Notes: generated from the letters alone by a model not told the origin. A DNA stretch of 64,000 nucleotides from Halichondria panicea (GCF_963675165.1 NC_087385.1:5256412-5320411); one strand, 5' to 3'. Shown: positions 1 to 12,085, numbered from the stretch's first letter. Translations and numbers: made by a program.

Positions 1-2773
1 GGTGCGGGCAGCATAGGCACTGCCCCTGGTTCCATGGGAATGGGTATAGGGGGTATAGGACGGTGGGATGGGGGCATCCCAATTGGCTTGGGGGGCAGTG
101 AGGGGGGTAGACGGGTGTTGGCAAACAAGATCTGGCCTTGTGACTGAGAAGGCTGGGGAGAGAGATGATAACACCAATCACAGTACATACATGTACAATG
201 CACATACTTATATAGACTACAAATGGGTAAGAGCAGTCCTATAAAATTACACTATAATATTGTGTGGTGTGTAGGGGTCTCTCACTGGTTTGGAATGTCC
301 AGAGGAGAGTCTTATCCCGGGAGGGGGTACTGGATACTTAAGCAGTGTGGGCAGACCATCAACAAACATCATGTAGTGATCGACCACGGCAGGGAGTGAG
401 TCAAAGAGAGGGCCATCGTCGATGAAGTACCACAGGTCCCCCTAGAGAGCAATAGTGTGCACTATAAGTACACGTAATAGTGCCACTAGCATACATACTG
501 TACATACATCAGCACTTTCATTAAACATGTAGCGAGATCGAGCAACAAAACATTCATTCTACAGCATATTTGTGTGGGTTGCAACACATAATTATAGTAA
601 TTACTGTAGCATCACAAGCAAATTGTTCCCTGTCTCAGTAAATAGTGCATTATACATTCTTCAGATGACTCTTCCTTGTTTTGAGGTAAAGGTACTTACC
701 AGTGATAACATTACCCTCACTTCCACAAACACCCCCTTATATCACACTACCACACACTCCACTTCCCACACCACCCCCTCACTTCCCACACTACACCCCT
801 TACCTCACACACCACCTCGTAGTGGTATGGTTGGGAGTTGTACATAAGGGTGAGAGCATAGTAACCAGGTCGCCGAGAGTTAGGACGAATCAAAAAACTT
901 CCGTCTCCTTTCCCCTTCTTCTGTAACAGCTGCACCGCTCGCTGTGTGAGTGTGTGGTACATACACAAAATGAATATCAGCTTATATAAATAAATTCTCC
1001 AAAATGAAAACAGAAAGTAACCAGTTTGCCCTTGAGATTGATCAGGAGGTTACTCACATGACCAAACCATTCCTTATGGAGCAGTGATATTTATCAGTGT
1101 GTACAAAACTCACAGCTACAGAGAATAGAAAATTAAACACACAACAAACTCTTATCAGTGCATGTACAGAAAGCACCATGCTGGCCACTATCACTCAGTG
1201 GGGGGACCCAGTACGCACAATGACACGCAGTCCTGAAACAATCACTCACATCAAAGGAACACAACTACGCCTCACTTATGGATGCAAAAATTGGTCGTTA
1301 AGATTGATACATGCTGCTGCTACAAATCCCTACACACGTATACACATTGTGTTATTTGACACACATACACACTCACCGCCCTGTCAGGCTCCTTGTGTAG
1401 CCACTCTGTAGTCTTGGTTCGTGGCTTGGGGTAGTTCTGACTGGCCCATTCTAACACCTCCACCACCTCTCTCTGCTTGTACCGTGCGGCCAGCTCTCTT
1501 GGAGTGTCCTCATCCGGCGTACGAGGTCGCAATGGAGCATTGATTTGAAGGAGGGTCTGCAGATAGTGGGAGCACACAATATGATAACAACACAAATGTA
1601 TCTCTTAAAAAGACCCATCAAACATATTATCTCAAGAGGTCGCAGGAATTTGACCTGTTACATATTTATCTTAGAAATCCCCAAGAATATAATGTTTCTA
1701 GGAACACTAATTATGGGCAGTCCCAGTTTTCACTGTATCACTGACTGACACTACTGCGCTGCACCTTGACACAGTTGAGATGACCCCTGAAGGCAGCCTC
1801 ATGCAGAGCAACCCAGCCGGTGGTAGCATTCCTCTCTTGGACGTCTGCACCACCTTTCTCTACCAGGACTCGTATTGAGTCAGCATGTCCATTCCGAGCA
1901 GCCAGCTGGAGGGGAGGAGATGTGAGGATCAGCAAAGTATTTTCTGAAACATTAAGGGACAAACGATAGATCGAATGTCTACTGGGCAAACCATAACCTA
2001 GAGGGTGAGTATTGCTGCTTAAAAATACACTGCATTGAAAGATAACCACACCATCCTACACATACATTAGTGTTCTTGCTGGCATGGGCCAAATTAACAC
2101 ACAAAGACTTTGTCTAAGTACACAATTGGGACGACTATATACGGTTAACAGTCATTTGTCAATAAACACACCCACAATAGAGAGCCTCCATTACCTGAAG
2201 TGCAGTGGATCCCTTTGAGTCACGAATGTTCAAATCAGGCTTGTAGTGTAGCAAAATGTCAAGTGTGTCCACAAAACCTTTCTTGGCAGCTTCATGGACA
2301 GGAGTAGAGCCCTCGGCATTCTGAGAGTTGACGCTCCCTATCTGATTTGAGGACGGCTGCGATAAAAGCCGCTGTAACAAGCCAATATCTCTATTGGTTA
2401 CTGCTCTATGTATTTCTGTCTCCAGTCTCTTTCTTGCTGATAGTGGGGGGTGGCTACCTACGACGAAATCGTGCAGTTGAGAAGGCAGACCGTCAGGTCG
2501 ACATTTATAGTGATTCACCAGTTCATCCAAGCCTTGAAACAACGGTCCGTTGTCAACTGAGTACCATCCATCACCGTGACCCACTACCTGAAAATGGTGA
2601 ACTTGGTTTCTTGCCCACATTGTGAGCACAAAACTTCCAGGCATTCGTAGACTTTCTCGGACGAGGAACAGTCCCTCACGTCTTCCGTCAGGTCCTGTAG
2701 TCACCAAATGGGCAGCATTCTCTCTAGTGATCTTGCCATGGAACCATCGATCAGGCTCCGTTGCAAAACTCAT
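1..2773 (-). CDS. SHARK-type (SH2-ankyrin-SH2) tyrosine kinase, 5' part
   Basis: Six exons are visible on the minus strand: 2195-2773, 1765-1905, 1377-1556, 804-941, 286-441 and 1-152; the rest lies beyond the left edge. Seen: an N-terminal SH2 domain (about residues 8-105) with the phosphotyrosine-binding FLVRES motif, ankyrin repeats (about 120-290, e.g. STPVHEAAKKGF, LQLAARNGH, ALHEAAFRGHLNCVK), then a second SH2 with FLIRPNSRRPGYYALT and WYFIDDGPLF, then a proline-rich linker. Known: SH2-ankyrin-SH2-kinase order is diagnostic of the HTK16/SHARK cytoplasmic tyrosine kinases, present in cnidarians, insects and sponges and lost in vertebrates; Drosophila Shark acts downstream of Draper in engulfment. 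The kinase domain must lie off the window, so catalytic competence cannot be judged. The start at 2773 is the first ATG and places the SH2 fold 7 residues in. All visible junctions are in phase. Confidence 0.88.
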
Positions 2774-3084
2774 TGTTTGAGGGTGTTCCTAGCTACGATT
2801 GTCCAGGGCGATGGAATAGATAGAGGAGTCACTGCGTACATAGATCACAGACACTAAGGACTCCTTTCAGACCTGGTAACCAGTAAGCGATTCTGTTCTG
2901 CTCAGTTAAGTTAGAGGTAGACTCAATACTACAACAGTACCTTCGACTTCGGGTAGTGAGTTATAAAAATTATTCTGCTTGAGCACGTGACTAGTCTATA
3001 GACGATCTTTTCCAGAATTGTTAGAAAAGTAGGCGTCACTTTAATAACTGTGTGTGTGTTTTGAGTGTTTATCCTCTGTCTAGA
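2774..3084. promoter_or_regulatory. shared divergent promoter, SHARK kinase / UIF-like adaptor
   Basis: These 311 bp separate the two divergent start codons and hold no open frame that matches a protein. A TATAAA-like string lies near 2962. Transcription starts are unknown, so this is an inferred bidirectional promoter plus both 5' UTRs. Confidence 0.4.
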
Positions 3085-4223
3085 ATGGCCAGTGAAGTCA
3101 ACAAAGTCGATCTGAGCTTAGGTGAGTGCATAACTATCAGTTTAATTGACCAGAATGCTGGTGTACCAAATGTACCATCTATATCATGTCATTGTGCATT
3201 CAATATTCTCTCTCATTCTAGATGAGATAATAAAATTGTCTAAGAAAGGTCGTGGTCGTGGTCGTGGTGGAATGGCCAAAGGAGGGACAAGGGGAAGGGG
3301 AGTTGGTCGAGGAAGAGGGGGTGCTTCAAATCGCCAACAACCTAATGTAGGAGGAGCTAATGTGAGTTTATTGTTCGAATTTATTCATTGTTTAATTTCT
3401 ACTGTATTGTACTACAGACTAGGGCTGGGGGTGCCGCTGTTACTAGGCTACGAGCCAATGCCCAGACCAGAGCTCAGCAGTTGCGTCAGAAAGCCAGACA
3501 AACAGTCCAACAGAAGAGGAGACAAGCCTCAGGGATGAAATCCGAGCAAACAGTGTCTAGCGTGAAACAGAGACTGGGAACCACACCTACACAGGGAAGA
3601 GGGCGTGGTGCTAGAGGGAGAGGAGCTGTTGCCAGTGGTAGGGGGCGTGGTAGAGGAATTACTCAGGCATCGATTGCCCAAGGAAGAATAAAAATATTGG
3701 GGCAAGTGCATATCATTTGGAGTATGTGTTGGTGCGTTTTATTAAAGGTGTGTCCATACAGAGGGGCCAAGGTGATTGGACGAGGGAGACGTGGGGGGAG
3801 AAAAGGAAAGTATAATGTGTCCACCATCAAGAACCAACTCAAACAAGCTGCTCAACAAGCTGCTCAGGAATCAACTACTCCCACCAGGGGGCGTGGTGGA
3901 AGGAGAGGGAGGGGACGAGGTCAGGTGTCTAACAGACAGTTGCAGGTTGCCATACAACCAGAGGTGAGTGGACTTTAGTGGAGAATTTGGTATATGACAA
4001 AATTGTTCTTTCCTTTTAGTTGGAGCCGACTGGTGTTGATCTGGATCCATTCGTAGCTGCTGAACAACATGTGAGTGATTCACGCCCGTTCCGTCTGTAT
4101 TGACAATATCATGTGATACACACACAGACAACCAGATCACTGAATGCTCGGTTCACTCCTCAGTCAAACAAGAAGCTCCCCAGACACATCACACAAGGCA
4201 ACCGTGCAGTTAACTATCAGTAG
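3085..4223 (+). CDS. RG-rich UAP56-binding mRNA export adaptor (UIF/CHTOP-like)
   Basis: Exons 3085-3121, 3222-3361, 3418-3963, 4020-4070 and 4128-4223 give 289 residues. The N-terminus carries VDLSLDEIIKLSKK, a near-perfect UAP56-binding motif as in UIF (FYTTD1) and ALYREF, whose core is SLDDIIKL. Four blocks of RG/RGG follow (GRGRGRGG, GRGVGRGRGG, GRGARGRG, RGRGGRRGRGRG), typical RNA-binding and arginine-methylation sequence. The C-terminus has SLNARFTPQSNKK, like the LNERF element of UIF and CHTOP. Inferred role: a nuclear adaptor that hands mRNA to the export receptor through the helicase UAP56. Oddity: about 15 hydrophobic residues encoded near 3704-3745 interrupt the RG context; a 42-bp GT-AG segment there can be removed in frame, so it may be a tiny or optional intron. 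A polyadenylation signal AATAAA lies at 4286-4291. Confidence 0.72.
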
Positions 4224-4437
4224 CAACTGTTTTAGCTCACATCTTGTACATGTACTTCTTTGTTGGCAAAGTTCTACAGCCCGTTAATAAATTCTCTGTA
4301 TTCTCTATTGCTTTACTGTCATGCAAGAAGCTGCATGTGAGATCTTCTCTTTAAAAACACATTAACACTCAACGTGTGTGGGTGGGTTCAAATCAATACA
4401 GAGAAAATCATAAAAGTCTTTCGTTCAATAAAAGTAA

Positions 4438-6152
4438 TTAAAACACCCTCTGTTCGTTAAGGGGGTTGCCCTTGGTCTCGACATTGTGTGCTGAGCAGGA
4501 AGGGTCACAGTTGTAGGGAACCTCACAATCCTTGCGACGAGTATCCACCTCCCCACTCTTATCGTTGTACCAGTGGGTGAACGTTTCCCTCATGCTAGAG
4601 TTGCTGATAGTGAACGTGCTCCAGGGACCGTCATAGAGCGTCTGGCAGTGGATCTGGCACGAGTCAATGTAGTAGCCATTGAGAGGGAACGATTCAAATA
4701 CTGGTCTTGCCTGATCCAGGAATCTCTGCAAAAGCATTAATTTTAAGAATTTGTAATGTAGAATTATAATTATACCTGTCCATAATCGTAGAATTCTTCC
4801 AGGTAAGTCCTGTTGCAGTTTGGAGGCAGACAAGGCAACCCAAACAGACTATTAATTTGAGCTGTGTCATACATTGAGTTAAGCACAAACAGAGGAGTCT
4901 TGATGAATGAATAAGTGTACTGTAAGATAAATGGAGGGGCGGGGGGTCGTAACTAATACAACATGAACTTGTGAATGTACTCACTGGGGCAAACATGCAC
5001 TTCCACATATCTTCTGGTTTTTGTGCCTTTAGACAGTTTTGGTTCACACCAGCACTCGCATTTTGCATCTTAAATACTGCAAGGAGATGGGTTATCGACA
5101 AAAGCATAAAATTAGATCTACACACTATTTTGAGTTCCCATTTTGAAGGCTGGTATACGATGGATGTTCTCAGAGTCAATGAAATAGCTGTAAATTAAGA
5201 TTTAAATTATCCGAATCAGATTGGACCCACTCACCCAGCATCTGGGAATGCCTTGTATTTCTTAATCGTTTTTGGCAGGTACCGACCCACTGCATCAGCA
5301 TGAAGATAGACTGCCAGTCCTCCAGCTGTGAATAACGTGCATAGCACAATCCATAGTTATGCAAACATCAACTGGTAATTATAGTAACTCACCAGAGCAG
5401 CCAGTGAGGATGACGTCAGTGGCCTTATCCATTCCTTTACTGAGTAGATCATCTAGTGAGGCTTTGAGGTTCGCTCTCCCTCTGTGTATGAGTTAGTCAT
5501 ATTCAATGCAGGTGGTATGATGTCACATGTAAGAACTCACCTATAGTAGAGAGCCTTGCCATTGTACATATCAGGCTTGTCCCTATATGGTGACAATGCA
5601 AGTCATCTTACGATAACAAGACAATGCACTACAACAGGGCAATAATATAACACATCACTTACACATAGCCAGCGAATGAAGCCCCATCACAGTACATCAC
5701 ATAGATAATATTCCAGTTGTAGAAGCCAGGATTAACGGTGGAGTTGTCTGAGAGAAAACCTGGAAGTGCTGCTGACTTGGGCCAGTTCTTAGACGAGCCC
5801 AGAGGTTTGAAGCTACGCTCATAACACTGTTCCGTATCATTGCACCATCCACCGCCCTCTAAATGCAATATCCACTTGGATGCACCATCACCAGCGCCCT
5901 CCCTCAAGAAATAGCCTGTGGGTGACCCATCCAGGCACATAGCTCCATGCTGTGTGTATAAAAGGAGCGTTAGTGCTGGTTAACTTGCAATGCTGATCAT
6001 GACTATTTATAGTTTAATATGATATAAACCAGCACCACTAATATTATTTGACTAACCGTTTTTACAGCATCATTCAGAACGTAGAGAGTTGCATTCTTGG
6101 CTTGAGCCCTGTAGGCCAGAGAGATGAGGAGAACAGCAGCTAGAATCTTCAT
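4438..6152 (-). CDS. secreted pectinacetylesterase/Notum-family carboxylesterase (CE13)
   Basis: Nine exons (6057-6152, 5663-5949, 5541-5582, 5393-5481, 5235-5325, 5126-5187, 4985-5076, 4776-4919, 4438-4725) give 396 residues. It opens with a hydrophobic signal peptide (MKILAAVLLISLAYRAQA). Family blocks appear in order: HLEGGGWCNDTEQCYER, NPGFYNWNIIYVMYCDGASF, the nucleophile elbow GCSAGG (Ser near residue 171), LFVLNSMYDTAQ supplying the likely catalytic Asp, and CQIHCQTL supplying the likely His. The triad therefore looks intact. Known: the family deacetylates plant pectin, and animal Notum removes palmitoleate from Wnt. The GGGWC, YCDGASF and CxxHCQ blocks look more like plant and protist pectinacetylesterases than canonical Notum, so the substrate is open: environmental or symbiont polysaccharide, or an O-acylated protein. 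Length matches the family. It is divergent from EMSY. Confidence 0.85.
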
Positions 6153-6372
6153 ATTCAGACAGAGACAGATAGCTTATGAACTGTGTTGTGCAGCACTGTA
6201 ATTTGTACGGTACATGTGACCAAGAGAGGAGGGTAGGGCTGCATGGTCTCGCTGATCTACAACCCACGCATACAGAGGCGATAGGCGTGGCTGGAGGTAA
6301 TGCAAAGGAGTGCCCTCAATGATTGCCCCAAGAAATATAAAACTTCAAGCCGTTTTCTAAACTGGATAAATA
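6153..6372. promoter_or_regulatory. shared divergent promoter, esterase / EMSY
   Basis: 220 bp between divergent start codons, non-coding on both strands. Inferred bidirectional promoter; no named element could be recognised. Confidence 0.35.
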
Positions 6373-8748
6373 ATGGGAGCTGATCCTCCATTGGGCCCCA
6401 TAGAGAAGAGGAAGACTCTCAGAAGACTTGGTAAGTTAATAGATCCAGTAATAGATCTAGTCATGGGTGGAGACGAATATCTAGTCATGGTGGAGACAAT
6501 TGATTTGGTCAGATCTTGAACTGGACTATATTAAATCAAGCTACCTATTTCTGTAGAACTAGAGGCCTATGCGTCAGTGGTGACAGCCTTCAGAGCTCAA
6601 GGACCTCTTACAGAGTAAGTTTACTGTGCTGAGATTGAACCTTCACATTGAAGAACCTTTTGCATATGTACAGGAAAAAGAAAGCGGCTTTAGAATTACT
6701 CTGCAATCACTTCAGGTATGTACGTTTGTCCATTTACTGAAGTAGTACTGCAGGACACATTTTCACTCTCTCTCTCTCTCTCTAACACAGTATCTCAGCA
6801 GGGAGACATAAAGCAGAAGTTCGCAGAGCTGTCAACGATGATCTACTTTTATTAATCGCTGAGGAGTAAGTTCATAATTATTCAATGCCATTACTTGTCT
6901 CGTCTTCTCCATAGCTCATTGTCAAGTGACTGGGATAGACAATGGCGTAAAGAAGGACAGAAACTTGCCCCCAGCAATACTCGATTCACATCTCGGCCCA
7001 CCACTCATCTCTCACAAATCCTAACAAACACCACTCTAGCTACACACCTTGCTAAGTCTGTCAAAGCACCTCCCAAATCGACTGGAGCAACTATCAAGCC
7101 TCGAGAGACTCCTACAAAGGCTCAAACTGAGAAGAAGACCCCATCTCAGCGTGTACAGAATGTCCTGAAGTACATCATTGCTCAGAATCCACACGGAACA
7201 TTGGCTAAATCTCAAACAATGACAACTGGCAAAACAACTCGGAAAGCCCAAAGTGCACCCCCTACACCATCAAAGAAGCCACTACCAGTGGACAAGAAGT
7301 TAGTACAAATAACAGCCACATCATCACAAATTGCAAAAGTGTTGAGCCCGCTGAAAGCTCTTGTGATGAGCAAGTCCAATGCGACTCAATCCTCTGTTAA
7401 AACAAAAGAAGCCGAACATATAAAGATCGACAAACAGGAGAGCCAGAAGTGTACAGAGACGATGGAAAGTAGCCCCAATGTTGCTCAACAATCACAAACT
7501 ATTAACACTGACTTGAATCTTGCTAACACTGCCGTTGATGTTCCTTTTACAGATAAAGCTTCTGAGCCTGATATAGAACTGTCCCAGAAAGATAATCAAG
7601 AAGTTTCTAAAACAGAAGCATCCGAAATTATTGCAGTGGAAAATACGTCAGAGGAGAAAAGTAGTGATGTCACTGAGGGCATGGACACTAATGAACAAGC
7701 TAAAGACAGCACATGTCTAGTTAATTCTAGTGATGATTCCAAATCCACTGAACCGCTTGTTGAAAAACTTGAAGATGAACCTCCACCACCTCAAATTGAA
7801 AGTGAATGTCTCTTCACCCAAAAAGATTCACCACTAGATTTAGAGACTCAACCTGAGAGCACCGTGGACACTATATGTACTATTTCCGCTGCCCCAGACA
7901 CCACCCCCACCACTACATCTCCTGTACACTCATTAAAGCTGGATAGAAATCGAAAGCGACCGGCCGAAAGTGACCCCCCACCACCTGTGAAAAAGCAAGC
8001 TCTCTCTCTAACTCTCACCACTGAGGAAGTTACACTCACTCAGAGCAGTAAAGCTGACACATTGAATCCTCCCAGCACACGGAGCCCTAGAGAATCTCTT
8101 GATTTTCCCTCACTATCTGACGAAGAATCGAATACCACCACACTCATACATAATCTGGTCCAAGAAGAAACGCCGACCGTAGACGCTGACAAACTGTTAC
8201 GATCACTGTCAACGGATTCGTACAATCGAGAAGAATCTGAACTTGCCTCTGAGCTAGGGGTAGATCCATCATTGTTGGACCTGACAGAATTCATGGGGAT
8301 CATTCAGCCCGATGGAATCCCTGGCACTCCCACCACCCCCCTATCTCTGCCCCTTATCAATCAGTCAGCTTCTGTGGAGGAACCAGAACATTCTTCCAAA
8401 GCCAGTCATACTGATCTAACAACACCTACGATTGGATTGGAAATCGAAAAACAAGCAACTATTGATCACTCTACCGAAAAAGTCATAACTGATATCGATG
8501 TTACTGCCATGCAAACTGAGAGTTCTGTGAGTGCTGATACTGTAGTTACACAGACAACCCTAATTGAAGGGGGGTTGAGCTCTAACGAATCGGATGTTGT
8601 CCAACTGACCTCCAAAGACTTTGACATCCTTCGTGAGATTGGAATGAATGATGCTGATCTTCTGGAGGGGATACCACAAGAACTGGCCGCCACTATACAA
8701 GCCATAGCCAATATCGAAGAGGAAGACACTGTACCATGGAAACATTAA
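6373..8748 (+). CDS. EMSY: EMSY, ENT-domain chromatin regulator
   Basis: Exons 6373-6430, 6557-6614, 6674-6715, 6791-6865 and 6915-8748 give 688 residues. The first four exons encode an ENT domain (about residues 15-90) with RRLELEAYASVVTAFRAQGP, SISAGRHKAEVRRAVNDD and a following WDRQWRKEGQKLAP. These correspond closely to the start of vertebrate EMSY (RILRKLELEAYAGVISALRAQG; SISTERHRAEVRRAVNDE). EMSY is a nuclear protein of the Sin3/KDM5 repressor complex and in vertebrates binds BRCA2. The remaining 600 residues sit in one large exon and are low-complexity, rich in Ser, Thr, Pro and acidic residues, ending with LREIGMNDADLLEGIP. Total length is about half of the human protein. The intron before exon 4 ends in a CT microsatellite that serves as its polypyrimidine tract. 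Confidence 0.9.
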
Positions 8749-8863
8749 CTTCTTGACTTGTTTATTAAATATATTATACAATGTAATCATGTTTGTCAAA
8801 AAATAATATGTATCACAGTCTATGCGTAGCATGCATGGGTTGATTGAAGCACTCTGGGCCAAA

Positions 8864-10051
8864 CTAGCTATCAACGTTCTCTACTGAATCTGAATCTTTA
8901 GGTTCTGTCTTTGTTTCTTCCGCTTCTGTGACAGACACTTCCTGTTCCTGAGTATCATCAGTCTTGTCTCCACTCTGTGTGAGTGAGGGTACATTACTGC
9001 ATATACGTAGCTATGTACAGTGAAATAATTCGCTATACTCACACCTTTTAGCTCGCTTACCAAAGACATGTCATGATCTATTGTTACTCCCTCAGGAAAA
9101 GCAGTGATCATTTCAGTGAGCTCTTCCTTTCTCCTCCAGTCATCGATCCAGTCTGCCACTTTGTAGATTGGTTCCACCTGCTCAAGCCTCTTCAACATGG
9201 CCTTGTTCTCCTTGGCTATCCTGTCCAGTTCATCTTGTCTCTGTTTCTCATTCAAACTGGGGGAAGGAGGGTGAGTAATAGCGTCATAGATTCACTGACA
9301 CAGGTACAAAGAATTTTCTTTAATAAACACATTATTACCATCAATTTACCCAGTTGTCATACATTCACCACCTTATCATTAAACATACATACTTATGCAT
9401 GTGTTACATGTACAGATAATTTTCGTTGTAATAAACACATTATCGCCATGAATTTTGGTATGGTTCTCACCTGTGGTGTTGGAATGTGTTCTTGTGTTGC
9501 ACTTGCCCCCCAGTGTTCATTATGTGTTGCATCTTCTTCAACAAGGTCTGATTGTCCCTGTCAATCACATCTGTTCGTTCCTTTTGAAGCTATATATATA
9601 TACACCATAAAAAAGAACAGATACAAATTTCCAAACTATATCTACTCAGACTTACTTGCTTCTTTTTTAGCTTAGAAGTGACATGACCTCTAACTGCTGG
9701 GGCCTTGGTGTCCACCATGGGTTTTGCAGATCGAATCAGCCGTCTATGTTCATCGTAGTAAGTCTGGTCCCACTTCCTCTGCAGGAGCTTGTTGCCAGTT
9801 GGAAGGACACTTTGGTAGGACTTGTGGCTCTTTACTACTCCTGCTGGACCACCTGTGGTTCTTTTGGTGGAAGAGGTCTTTGTGCCTGGGGGTATAGATA
9901 GGTAGTCTAAAACAGCTAGCATGCAGGTACAAGCATTTGCTTACTATAAATTAGTAGATCTATAGATCTAAAAGCTAGGCTTTTGTAGAAGTACAATTAA
10001 TCATAGATCAGACGGCTGACGCTCACCTATTCCCTTTTGTTGTGTGGCCAT
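8864..10051 (-). CDS. CFAP97-domain (Hemingway-like) ciliary protein, copy A
   Basis: Exons 10027-10051, 9656-9885, 9471-9589, 9043-9256 and 8864-8974 give 232 residues. The central domain reads WDQTYYDEHRRLIRSAKPMVD, then KERTDVIDRDNQTLLKKMQHIMNTGG, then LDRIAKENKAMLKRLEQVEP and WIDDW. This is the order of the KIAA1430/Hemingway domain of CFAP97D1 and CFAP97D2, small sperm-tail and motile-cilium proteins. A short acidic tail (TEAEETKTEPKDSDS) follows. For the exon 4 donor I chose GTGAGT at 9042 because it gives the acidic tail in frame; a donor two bases away would give a basic tail. Its start codon faces that of the second CFAP97-domain gene across 139 bp. Confidence 0.82.
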
Positions 10052-10190
10052 TATGCTAGCCTAGCCGTGGCCTTCAGTGCTGTTCCAGCCTCAGGCAGGT
10101 CAGTTGGTGTTGTTACTCAGTTACCATGGAAAATTGAATAATTGAATTTTGATTTTCGGGTCTACCCCATTTTGCAAGCTTTTATGCAAG
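10052..10190. promoter_or_regulatory. 139-bp bidirectional promoter of two CFAP97-domain genes
   Basis: Only 139 bp separate the start codons of the two divergent CFAP97-domain genes, so both 5' UTRs and the promoter must lie here or overlap. It contains GTTACTCAGTTACCATGGAAA near 10113-10133: a GTTnCC-like stretch that could be a half or degenerate X-box (RFX site), which is common at ciliary genes. That assignment is weak. Confidence 0.4.
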
Positions 10191-11132
10191 ATGGTGAACC
10201 AGTCTCTAACACGTTCGTGGCTAAACAGAGCAAGAGAAAGTCAGTCAACTAATCCTGTAACAAGACATATGAGGGAATGGGATCAGAAAAAATATGAGGC
10301 ACACAGAATGAGGGTAATCTATGATGCATGCAGCCACTATACGAGATGCACTATACTAGAAAAATCATTAATCCTGTCCCCTGCAGATCCAATCTGCAAA
10401 GCCAATGGTTGACAACAGGACACCAAGGTACGACGCATACATTCACACGCGTCAAAGGCTCAAGGAAATGGCAGAGAGAGAGAGAAATAGAATCATCCAA
10501 AGGGACAATAGAAAACTCCTGGAAAATATGAGAAAGATCATGCTATCAGGTGGTGACAGAGTGGACAACAAAAACTTCTACCATAAGAGGAAAAGGTTTT
10601 TTTCCACGCATAATCATTATTATAATTGTACCAATACCTTTGTTTCAGTTTTAGTTCGAACACGACTCATAGACAGCGTGAATTACAAAAAATATCTTAT
10701 GAGAACAAACTCCTCATGAAGCGCATACTGACCAAAGAGACTCACTACAATCGCCGGGAATCGGTTTGTGGAGACTGTTGTCCCATTCAACAATTACTAT
10801 AAATATGCTATTCTACAGATTGACCATTGGAAGGTCAACAAGGGTTACGAGACTATTATATCAAAATACAACCATACGTATACGTACAAGGAGCAGGTAG
10901 ACACTATATAAAGCTAATGCTTTGTAAACTTTCTACTATCTACAGAAAGCTAAAGAGCAAGGAATAAAGTTCAATGAAAAGATATCTGCATTTGAGAGAC
11001 AAAGGGCTCTTTCGGATGTAAGTTCCTCTTGTATTTGTATCAAATACTCTTGTATTTATTTTTACTTTTTTGTAGGCTTATGGTTCACTGTCAAGATCAA
11101 AGGACTCAGTACTACCTCGACTAGTAGTCTAA
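10191..11132 (+). CDS. CFAP97-domain (Hemingway-like) ciliary protein, copy B
   Basis: Exons 10191-10313, 10387-10595, 10649-10763, 10819-10896, 10946-11017 and 11076-11132 give 217 residues. It repeats the family layout: MREWDQKKYEAHRMRIQSAKP, MVDNRTPRYDAYIHTRQRL, IIQRDNRKLLENMRKIMLSGG, then RQRELQKISYENKLLMKRI. It is clearly homologous to the gene across the promoter but diverged: RDNQTLLKKM against RDNRKLLENM, and SAKPMVD identical. The C-terminal third differs fully between the copies. The likely role is a structural or assembly protein of motile cilia, as for vertebrate CFAP97D1. The start is the ATG at 10191; an upstream in-frame extension lacks an ATG. Confidence 0.8.
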
Positions 11133-11739
11133 CTGCTCTAAATTTATGATGATTCATTAATGACCCTTTACCAGAAGTAGACAAGTCATGATAATTCATT
11201 AATGACCTTTACCAGAATTAGATCCCACTGTGTGTGTTTAGCAGGGAATTATGAGCCATAATCTCATAGTTTCCCAGGGAATTATAAGCTTGAGGGTATA
11301 AAGTACAAGTATAATTTTTTTGAATGCACACAAATGATAATAAAGCTGTAGCTAGCTGCATGATAATTAGCTATGGCTGGCTGTTCAGTTTTTTCACCAC
11401 CAGTTTCTATAGCGTTTGCTGGGTTGATGGTAGGGTTCACCAGTATCTTTTCTTGTCTCTACGAGGAACACTAAGAGCCAATGATTATAACAGTTCTGGG
11501 TCCATTGTCACAAGCATAAACGCATGTCTTCAACTTGTAGCATTTGTCAACTTCGTCCTCCTGACTTCTGTTTCTATCCTGCAGCCATGTTTCAAACAGT
11601 AGACTCCCTGTGTCTTTTTGGGAACCATAGTGCACTGTAGCATTTCTGCAAGCTGTTCCTTGCTAGCTAGCCGTACATATCAGAACAGTTTACTGAGAAG
11701 CTTGAGCTGGGGGTGGGGCATAAGTGTGCAGGATTGGTT

Positions 11740-12085
11740 ATTTATGCATGTTATACTGACATTAGCATGACATTATATGTATAATTGCATAACATCCCCA
11801 CATTATACATGTAACATATAATGTTGATATAAAAATGTATAATGTTCATGTCACATTCATACAAGTGATGTAATAATTATGACATTATGCATTTTATACT
11901 TAATGTATAATTGTTATGCATATTGTGCATAATGTCACATTTTAGTAAGTGGTGTATATTATGCATAATATGCATAACGTCAAATTTTATATTTGATGTA
12001 TAATTGAGCTGCATAATGTGCATAATGTCAAATAATTATTTTAATTGTGTATAATATGTATAATATGCATAATGTCAAATTTGTG
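11740..12085. repeat. AT-rich degenerate repeat (TGCATAATGTCA-like)
   Basis: Variants of tgcataatgtcaaatttt and tgtataat recur about every 50-70 bp. The copies are too degenerate to draw firm unit borders. It may be an old satellite. Confidence 0.55.

Noticed and set aside
9073-9675. 200-codon plus-strand open frame
   Set aside because: It runs across exons and introns of the minus-strand CFAP97 gene and has no protein-like features.
11324-11602. 92-codon frame in the gene-free stretch
   Set aside because: Isolated, no recognisable domain, no flanking exons with matching phase.
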